Source of the DNA: Acanthochromis polyacanthus
Lineage: Eukaryota; Chordata; Actinopteri; Pomacentridae
Direction: 5' to 3'
NCBI RefSeq assembly: GCF_021347895.1
Contig: NC_067129.1
Span: forward strand, 29,611,690 to 29,675,689
DNA length: 64,000 nucleotides
How positions within the stretch are numbered: the stretch's first letter is position 1; the number at the start of each line of letters is the position of its first letter. Position numbers and translations under genes: made by a program. Shown in pieces: positions 57,815 to 64,000 of the stretch. Below the pieces are notes generated by a model that saw nothing but the letters and a program-made list of their open reading frames with translations, did no database searches and was not told where the DNA came from.

Positions 57815-58126
57815 ACCAGTATGGTGGGCCAAGTTGTGGCCCACTGCAAACAAGCAGCGGAATGGGTGCAGGGGAACCCACAACTGTTTACAGCCAGGGT
57901 GGAGATGCCAGAAATTTTAAACATGGACAGCAGATCTATTGAGGAGGCTCAACAGCAACTGGCAAACTTGTTCGATGCCACCCAGGACATTGATGATGAT
58001 GAGAGAGAATTCATTCTGGAGCCCTTCAAGTTTTTATTTTACAACATTGAGGATATGTTTGTCTTCTGTGAAGAGGTTATGGATAATCAAGGCTACATGG
58101 CATACTGTGAATTCAAAGACAAATAA
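57815..58126 (+). CDS. last exon: acidic C-terminal domain
   Basis: Acceptor TTTTTTTTCTTTAG, phase 0, reading TSMVGQVVAHCKQAAEWVQG through to EPFKFLFYNIEDMFVFCEEV and YMAYCEFKDK, stop. 103 residues, Asp/Glu-rich with alternating hydrophobics, intact and not repetitive, so under less decay than the exons before it. I recall similar EPF(K/R)F-F-N-E-M-FC endings in repetitive fish genes but cannot name a domain. Confidence 0.6.
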   Translation, partial: TSMVGQVVAHCKQAAEWVQGNPQLFTARVEMPEILNMDSRSIEEAQQQLANLFDATQDIDDDEREFILEPFKFLFYNIEDMFVFCEEVMDNQGYMAYCEFKDK

Positions 58127-58129
58127 AAT

Positions 58130-58953
58130 GTTTGAAAGTTTGTTTTGTGTCTACTGTTTTCTCCTGTAACAGGTTATTGGCTCTCTGGGTCATGTAACTA
58201 GGTATTCAGTAATTCAGTGAATTGAATACACAAAACTTAATCAAAAAATTAATCAACCCTTACATCCTCCATTGGCAAATCCATGTGGTCTGACAGCACA
58301 AAGTAAGAGCATAGCACAAACAATATTAAATAATTATTAAATGAATTATGATGAGAAGAAGATGAATAATTGTAAACACAAACTATATACCTATATAAAA
58401 GAATGGAGTAAATGGGTCCAACAGTGCAGGAGGCTACATTTTCAATAATAAATAATAGTATGGTAACAAAGAACAGTCAGCAATAGGTTGGAGTGCAGAA
58501 ACATTATACCATCACACATTAGGGTGCATTCACACAGATGTATTGTTTCAAAACGAATATGTGGTGCAAACTAAACTAACAGCTGTCCTTTTAGCCAATT
58601 AAATCAAAATACTGTGGCGTAAAATAATGCAGTAATGAGAAATAATGTTTTAAGGGGATCATAATAGCTGTACTTCTAGTTTGCATTAATTATCAGCAGA
58701 AAAACTCGTTGGTCGTGCCGTTTTTGATTTTCTTGCATTTTATCCAGTTTAACTGGAAACGTAGTATTTTTTAAAATCTTAATCGAACATGAATACACAT
58801 AAATAATATTTACATATTTAGACATAAAATAATGCCCACGGAAAACTAGAAAACATGTAGGCTTCTGGTACACTCGCTTTTAAATCATATTTACATCCTG
58901 AGAGTGGAGGGGACCTCACAGTGCAGGTCTGCAAAGTTTTATTTTGAAAGGCT
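58130..58953. other. 3' part of the element, non-coding
   Basis: AT-rich. From 58898 a partial extra copy of the TIR motif (CCTGAGAGTGGAGGGGACC, CACAGTGCAGGTCTGCAAAG) precedes the true right TIR, giving the right end one more repeat than the left. Confidence 0.7.
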
Positions 58954-59047
58954 TCGAATAAACTTCTGGTCCTGAGAGTGGAGAAGACCTCACAGTCCAG
59001 GTCTGCAAGGAAGGGTCCTGAGAGTGGAGGTCTGCAGCCAGACTCTC
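58954..59047 (-). repeat. right terminal inverted repeat of the 5.8-kb element
   Basis: About 94 bp; the inverse of 53229-53325 with few substitutions and without the three extra G's. Confidence 0.85.
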
Positions 59048-59220
59048 TTGGTTTTTTTTGGTCATACTGACAAAACCCTCACCTTCATTTTCTTACTTCC
59101 AAATCTCTAATATCATCTTGTCCAACTAGAAAACCTCTTCATCCCCGTCATCAAACACTTTTACCTCATGGAATCCATAAACTCACATCTTCATAACTTG
59201 GTGTTTGTGAATAAAGGTGC
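59048..59220. repeat. host repeat, right remainder of interrupted unit 2
   Basis: CTTACTTCCAAATCTC, CCAACTAGAAAACCTCTTCA and GGAATCCATAAACTCACATC repeat 52810-52905 in the same orientation. With 53178-53228 it forms one host unit split by the transposon. Confidence 0.65.
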
Positions 59221-60299
59221 AGTTTGTGTTGGACTGCGCACTTTGAATAAACATCCTTTAGGTCTCTTTACAAATCCATCCAAAAGTCCTTCGCACAGAA
59301 ATCGACTGAGAATGTCTCATTTTTTGGGTTGCATCCATTCACAGGTTGACAATAAAAATCCATCCACACATGCTCCATACATGACCTTTCATGCTAAAAC
59401 TCTCTTCCATCCTATAAATGTTCAGATTTTATTCATTCGTCTGTATTCTTGTTGCTCCTCTGGAAGGAATTCTGATGAAATCTTTCTGTTTATTTCACCT
59501 CCAGGAGCAGACGGAGCAGAATGACGCCTCACAATTTGCTTATCGGTGAAGTCGCGGCCCTTTTCTGAATGAAGGAGTCAATCAGCGGGCCGCTATCAGG
59601 CGCCGATAATACCGCCGCTTCAACGCTCCCTGAATTACCTTGATTTTTTTCTTCCTCGCAGCCTCTTTTCAAATCCGCAGCGAGACCATGACATGAGCGG
59701 GACGGGTTATCGAGCCTAAATCCCCACCACATCGGCGGGGATGCAGGGTTCATCCATAATTCATGCTGGAAGACGCAGAGCAGATTGAATTGTCACAACG
59801 AGAGGGGAACGAGCTGCTCGGCGTTCCTGAGCAGGATTAACTCTCCGACACGTCCGGGTTCGAGTCCACTCCGTTAAACAATGTGGATAATCTGCAGTTA
59901 ACCCATGCTCACTCTTTCCAGTCTTCCAGGTGTTGAACTAAGAGGTTAGAGGAGATTAGAGCGACGCTTCGCTGGTTCGGAAGCGAGGATTTATTCGTCC
60001 TGTGTCGGAGGTTAACGGCAATCAGCCAATCAGCCGCCACTACAGACAATAACGGGCCGTTTTGATTTCAAAAAGAGGTGGACAGAAGTTAGTTTCCTCT
60101 TAGTGAGTCAGAATATGAGGCCAAAGGAGGGAAAATGGAAAAACTGAACACGTGCAACCAAAGTTTCCATCTACTTTGAAACAGGAATCATGACAACCTT
60201 CAGTTTCCAATGATTTCTAGAACTCTGAATTTTCTGTGATGGAATCATTGAAACACATGAATCTTTTCTAACAAAACAACAGTCAACTATTGTGGTTCT
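59221..60299. other. intergenic; balanced-composition block 59530-60070
   Basis: No coding similarity on either strand. 59530-60070 is GC-richer than its surroundings and free of recognisable repeats, so it may be a conserved non-coding element. Confidence 0.35.
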
Positions 60300-60955
60300 T
60301 TCACAGATTCATTAAAGATCTTCTGGGAATATGAAAACATCTCCTATGTCAAAAATATACATAAAGTAATGCTAATATTTGACTAAATGTCTATTTTCAA
60401 TTAGGTTCTCTGGTTTCCATCTTCTGGTTTATTTATCATTGACTCCTCTGGACAGAATTGGTTCAATTCAGCTAAATTTGTTTTACTCGTTTCTTTATCA
60501 GTCCACAGGTTCTCAGTGAAGTTATCAGTCAGAAATTTGCATCTAGAGCCTTCATTCTATCCTGATGGAACCATTTCTTTACCACGTCTGATGTGTGTTT
60601 GGACTCATTGTCTTGTTGAAACATCCAACTGTGTCCAACATCAACCTTCTGATGATGGTTTTAGGTTTTCCTGGAGAATGTGGAGGTAATCCTCCTTCTT
60701 CATTCCATTTACTTTGTGTAAAGCTCCAGTTCCACAGAGCATGATACTGCCACCACCATGCTGGATGGTAGGTTTGGTGTTCTTGGGGGTAAAAAAGACA
60801 CACCCAATACAGTCTGAAACCAGTCCGAAAATAGTCCTGAAAAGGTCTAAAACCAGGACCAAAATCAAACCTAAACCAGTCCAAAAAATATTCAGAACCA
60901 GTCAGAAAACAGTCTGGAACCGGTTCAAAACCAAAACTGAAACTGGTTTAGTTTC
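60300..60955 (-). repeat. Tc1-derived repeat with CCAGTCC array (copy 3)
   Basis: Same order of phrases as copy 2: CCTCTGGACAGAATTGGTTC, CCACAGGTTCTCAGTGAAG, ACCACGTCTGATGTGTGTTT, TGGAGGTAATCCTCCTTCTT, CATGATACTGCCACCACCAT. On minus it reads NTKPTIQHGGGSIM and KKEDYLHILQENL. A single short AACCAGTCC array (60815-60930) follows the anchor. Confidence 0.7.
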
Positions 60956-62984
60956 TAAATAAGTTATCAATTCTGTGATGAGTCTGTAATTTGTAGACAC
61001 AACCACAAAGTTCCTCACATTGCTTTTCTTCTCTGGTTCATTAAAAGTTCATCCATGGAAAGAGAAAAGCAGCTGGATGGCTCTGAAAAGTTGCTTTTCC
61101 TCCGTTTCATTAAAACTAATTTCAGAAGTCGATAAAACAACAGTATTTTAAAGATATAAGAATAGTAAATGTATGTTTGAACATAACCGTGAACTTTACA
61201 GATTTTTCTTGTTTCGTTAAATCACACATAACATCTCGTAAAATCACAGCACATATATATATATATATATATAATGTCTGTATTAAAAATCTGTACTTTT
61301 TAAATTGATAATTCTTCATTGACGATGTTTGACCATAAAAAATATACAATATTTTACAGTACTTAATGTTGCAAAAATATAAATAAAGCAAGAAAATACA
61401 CAAAGTTGAAAAAAATAGTTTTTCTTTAACATATTTTGGCAAAAACACAAAAGCCTATTCCCCACTGAGCTGGTAAAATGCAGAAGAAAAGAAAACGCTC
61501 TTGTGAGAGAACCAAAAAAATGAAGATGCAAGAACATTTCTTTTATTGGTAATAAAGCTACAGGAGGGGCAGAAAATTAGCTGAGACAGAAGGCAGTTTG
61601 GGCTGTTATTGTTATTTAGAAGGGATTAAAAATGTCCACATATGAGCTTTAAACTGGATTAAAATCACCAACCAGGGCAGGCATTATTAAAATGATCCTG
61701 CCTCTCATAAGAAATCATCGACTAGCACTTTAAAATCAATGGAATCCTGCTGTATTTTGATTATTTGACTACATATGTGTGGTATTATAAGGTATATAAT
61801 ACAGTAATTAATATTCTGCCAAAGTAAATCATCTTGTTCGCCTGATGTTTAACTTAAAGTGTGTTGGAACACTCAGAGCTTGTGTTTTCTGTCTCTTCTG
61901 CCCTCCACATTCTGTAATTTTTATACATTTTTCTGGTTCACACTCTCCATTAAATCACAAAATCCTTGAAATATTACGATATTACAGCTACACCGAGCGC
62001 ATGACCTTGTGTCAGACATGTACGCATTTTACATGGAAGCTAATTACTTAAATGTCACGTCTACACACAGCGTACTGCCAGTGTGTTTACATTCTGAGTA
62101 ATTAAAGTGCAGAAGCTCAGGGTTTTTTACTCTTTATTATTGTGACCTCTGAATGCTGTATGAAGCCTTGCAGGTTTTCTGTAGAAGCTGCAGCGTTGGA
62201 TCATTATGGCGCCTGTTAAACCACATTGTCTCGACTCGTTCTTACCTCTTGTACATTCTATTTTCTCCTTGCTTTCAGTGCGACAGTGCTGCTTTTACTG
62301 GAGCTGAGCTGTGATTAGCGAAGCGTTGCCGCCGCCGCCGTTCTCCTGCAGACAAAAACAGATAAATGTGGGCAATTATTTCTGCTCCAGCAGCTTTAGC
62401 TAAACCGCTATCTCACTTTTCCGCGAGTGAGAAACTGAATTTCTACCTGGGGGAGAATTAAGGACGATTCATTCCCTCCCTCCCTCGCCTGTAAAATAAA
62501 ACGGCCACGATGCAAACTATCTGTGAGGATTTGATAAGACTGCCAATCGATAAAAGCAACTCAGACACTCCTTCTGTCTTCCTGCCTCACAGTGCAGAAT
62601 GTAAACCCCATCCAGACCGACTCCTGCTCAATAAATGATGTAAAACCAGAAGTTTCTGACCTTCTGGCCCCCTGTTGACCCCTGAAACACCATGCCTTAT
62701 TCATTCACAGATGAATTCATTTGGAAATGTTGACTGGCTCAGAGCTCTTTTACAAGCTGCACATTCAACAACTTCTTCTATCTTTAGACACTCAATCTGA
62801 ATAAAAAAGAAAACTGCTTTTCTGCCAACCACAGATGGGATCTTTCATCCAGGACAGAAATCCTGCAGTTGATGGAAGGTGTTTTATGCATTCTTTGTGA
62901 CTCAGACTTGCTTCTTCATCACATTCTGCCTGATTTAAGCATTTCTTTACCGCTGAAGGTCTTCTGCAAAAATGACAAAACCTG
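60956..62984. other. intergenic, no gene recognised
   Basis: AT-rich, with a (TA)n run at 61253-61273. 62190-62540 is compositionally balanced with a GCC repeat (62329-62340) and could be conserved non-coding sequence; nothing diagnostic. Confidence 0.5.
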
Positions 62985-63745
62985 CTAGGTCCAAAATATA
63001 CCAACAGTAATGCTAATATTTGGTTAAATTTGTCCATTTCCACCTCAGTTTGGTTGTTTTGGCTTCATTCTTCTGGTTTATCTTTGATTTCTCTGGACAG
63101 AATTGCTTCAGTTCAACTAAATTTATTTTACTTGTTTCTTCATCAGTCCACAGGTTCTTGATGGTTTAAGTCAGGACTTTGAGGAGACCAGTCTAAAACC
63201 TTCACTCTATCCTGATGGAACCATTTCTTTACCACGTCTGATGTGTGTTTGGGCTCATTGTCTGTTTAAAACATCCAACTGTGTCCAAGATCAGCCTTCT
63301 GCTGATGGTTTTAGGTTTTCCTGAAGAACGTGGAGGTAATCCTCCTTCTTCATTATTCCATTTACTTTGTGTAAAGCTCCAGTTCCACAGAGCATGATAC
63401 TGCCACCACCATGCTTGATAGTAGGTCTGGTGTCCTTGGGTTTAAAAAAATAACCAAAACCAAAGCGGAACTACTCCTAAAAAGTCCAGACCCACCCTAG
63501 ACAGTCTGAAACCAGTCCTCATCCAGGACCAGATCCAGAGTTAAATAAATCCTAAACCAACTTTAAATCACATCTAAAACCAGGAGAACCAATACTGAAC
63601 CCAAACATTAACCAGACCCAAGATAGTCCAGAACCAGTCCAACATCCAGTCTGAAACCAGTCCATAAACTCTTCTAGAAAGCCCCAGAACATGATACTGC
63701 CACCACCATGCTTGATGGTAGGTTTGGTGTTCTTGAGCTTACGGA
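62985..63745 (-). repeat. Tc1-derived repeat with CCAGTCC array (copy 4)
   Basis: Same family as at 36.3 and 60.3 kb. The CATGATACTGCCACCACCAT anchor occurs at 63393 and 63690, with CCAGTCC-type repeats between. The minus strand reads NTKPTIKHGGGSIMFWGFL near the right edge. The Tc1 copy at 63757 starts about 15 bases further on. Confidence 0.7.
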
Positions 63746-63756
63746 TAGAGGATATA

Positions 63757-64000
63757 CACACGTGGACAAAATTGTTGGTACCCCTCAGTTAAAGAAGGAA
63801 AAACCCACAATTCTCACTGAAATCACTTGAAACTCACAAAAGTAACAATAAATAAAAATTTATTGAAAATTAAATAATCAAAAACAGCCATTACTTTTGA
63901 ATTGTTGATTAACATAATTATTTAAAAAAACAAACTAATGAAATAGGGCTGGACAAAAATGATGGTACCTCTATAAAAGATTGAAAACTATTTGACCAGA
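63757..64000 (+). mobile_element. second Tc1 copy, left arm only (cut by window end)
   Basis: TA at 63755-63756, then CACACGTGGACAAAATTGTT. All 244 bases agree with 47844-48087 by eye. The transposase region lies beyond the window. Confidence 0.95.

Larger units (their letters stand above)
53915..58126 (+). pseudogene. zinc-finger transposon gene, four coding exons, frameshifted
   Basis: Exons 53915-54080, 54689-55278, 55419-57728 and 57815-58126, all with AG/GT borders. Exons 1 and 2 join in phase 1 to give two successive fingers. The third finger is split between two frames by a lost base in an A-run near 55110. A further shift is needed before the exon 2 donor (ACTGAG|GTCAGT). Exon 3 is the 27-bp minisatellite, broken again by 26-bp units. 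Exon 4 is an intact acidic C-terminus ending at a TAA that overlaps AATAAA (58122-58127). No SWIM finger, DDE region or protease was found, so most of a KDZ-type transposase would be missing. Alternatively it is a domesticated or unknown fish gene family. Confidence 0.55.
53229..59047 (+). mobile_element. 5.8-kb DNA transposon with long TIRs, zinc-finger gene and minisatellite
   Basis: Left TIR 53229-53325 and right TIR 58954-59047 are near-exact inverses: CTGGCTGCAGACCTCCACTC, CAGGACYCTTCCTTGCAGAC, TGTGAGGTCTYCTCCACTCT, GAAGTTTATTCGA. The left has three extra G's near its tip. A CCTGAGAGTGGA motif is repeated twice in the left end and three times in the right, as for subterminal binding sites. 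GTTTTTTT abuts the left tip and recurs at 59051-59058. The interior holds one plus-strand multi-exon gene. I tentatively place it with Zisupton/KDZ transposons (8-bp duplications, fish, many exons). A KDZ element is usually about 11 kb, so this copy would be internally deleted. Confidence 0.7.

Overview
The window is vertebrate and most probably teleost DNA: split genes with canonical GT/AG introns, AT-rich intronic sequence, several Tc1/mariner transposons, hAT-, piggyBac- and Tigger-like elements, a tRNA-derived SINE and long minisatellites. There is no operon structure. Only one host gene is recognisable.

Host gene. Three minus-strand exons of galnt10 (polypeptide N-acetylgalactosaminyltransferase 10, a Golgi GT27 enzyme that starts mucin-type O-glycosylation) lie at 46126-46275 (exon 1, with the start codon), 8311-8413 (exon 2) and 1642-1780 (exon 3). 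Phases agree across both junctions and give 130 uninterrupted codons: cytosolic tail, signal-anchor, stem and the run-in to the catalytic domain. Exon 4 and the catalytic core lie beyond base 1. Intron 1 is 37.7 kb and intron 2 is 6.5 kb; DNA right of about 46.4 kb is upstream intergenic sequence.

Introns (1-46 kb). They are filled with mobile and repetitive DNA, often nested: a Tigger fragment holding a solo LTR (4.5-5.1 kb), two 29-bp minisatellites inside Tc1 remnants (6.1 and 9.1 kb), a hAT-like element with T-rich arrays and an inner hairpin-tipped element (11.7-14.6 kb), a hAT inside a hAT (15.7-16.7 kb), a Tc1 inside a MITE inside one half of a local duplication (19.5-23.2 kb), a 2.4-kb repeat with five CTCF-like motifs (25.3-27.7 kb), a piggyBac-like TTAA element (28.2-29.4 kb), a SINE (30.9 kb), a 1.8-kb foldback element (32.1-34.0 kb), Tc1-derived CCAGTCC repeats (34.8-37.9 kb), a mariner-like MITE carrying a 36-bp minisatellite (39.9-40.8 kb), a hAT copy split by a TG...CA insertion (42.2-43.2 kb) and a roughly 270-bp satellite-like array next to exon 1 (44.1-45.9 kb).

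Upstream of galnt10 (46.4-64 kb). A nearly intact Tc1 (47.8-49.5 kb) has one frameshift. Its left arm recurs with no difference seen at the right edge of the window (63757-64000). A 5.8-kb element (53.2-59.05 kb) with about 95-bp terminal inverted repeats carries a four-exon zinc-finger gene whose third coding exon is an 84-unit, 27-bp minisatellite. I tentatively link it to the Zisupton/KDZ DNA transposons; it looks internally deleted and frameshifted.

The most unusual pattern is that the same short stretch of Tc1 transposase, encoding VKHGGGSIM, has been amplified into tandem arrays at several independent loci.
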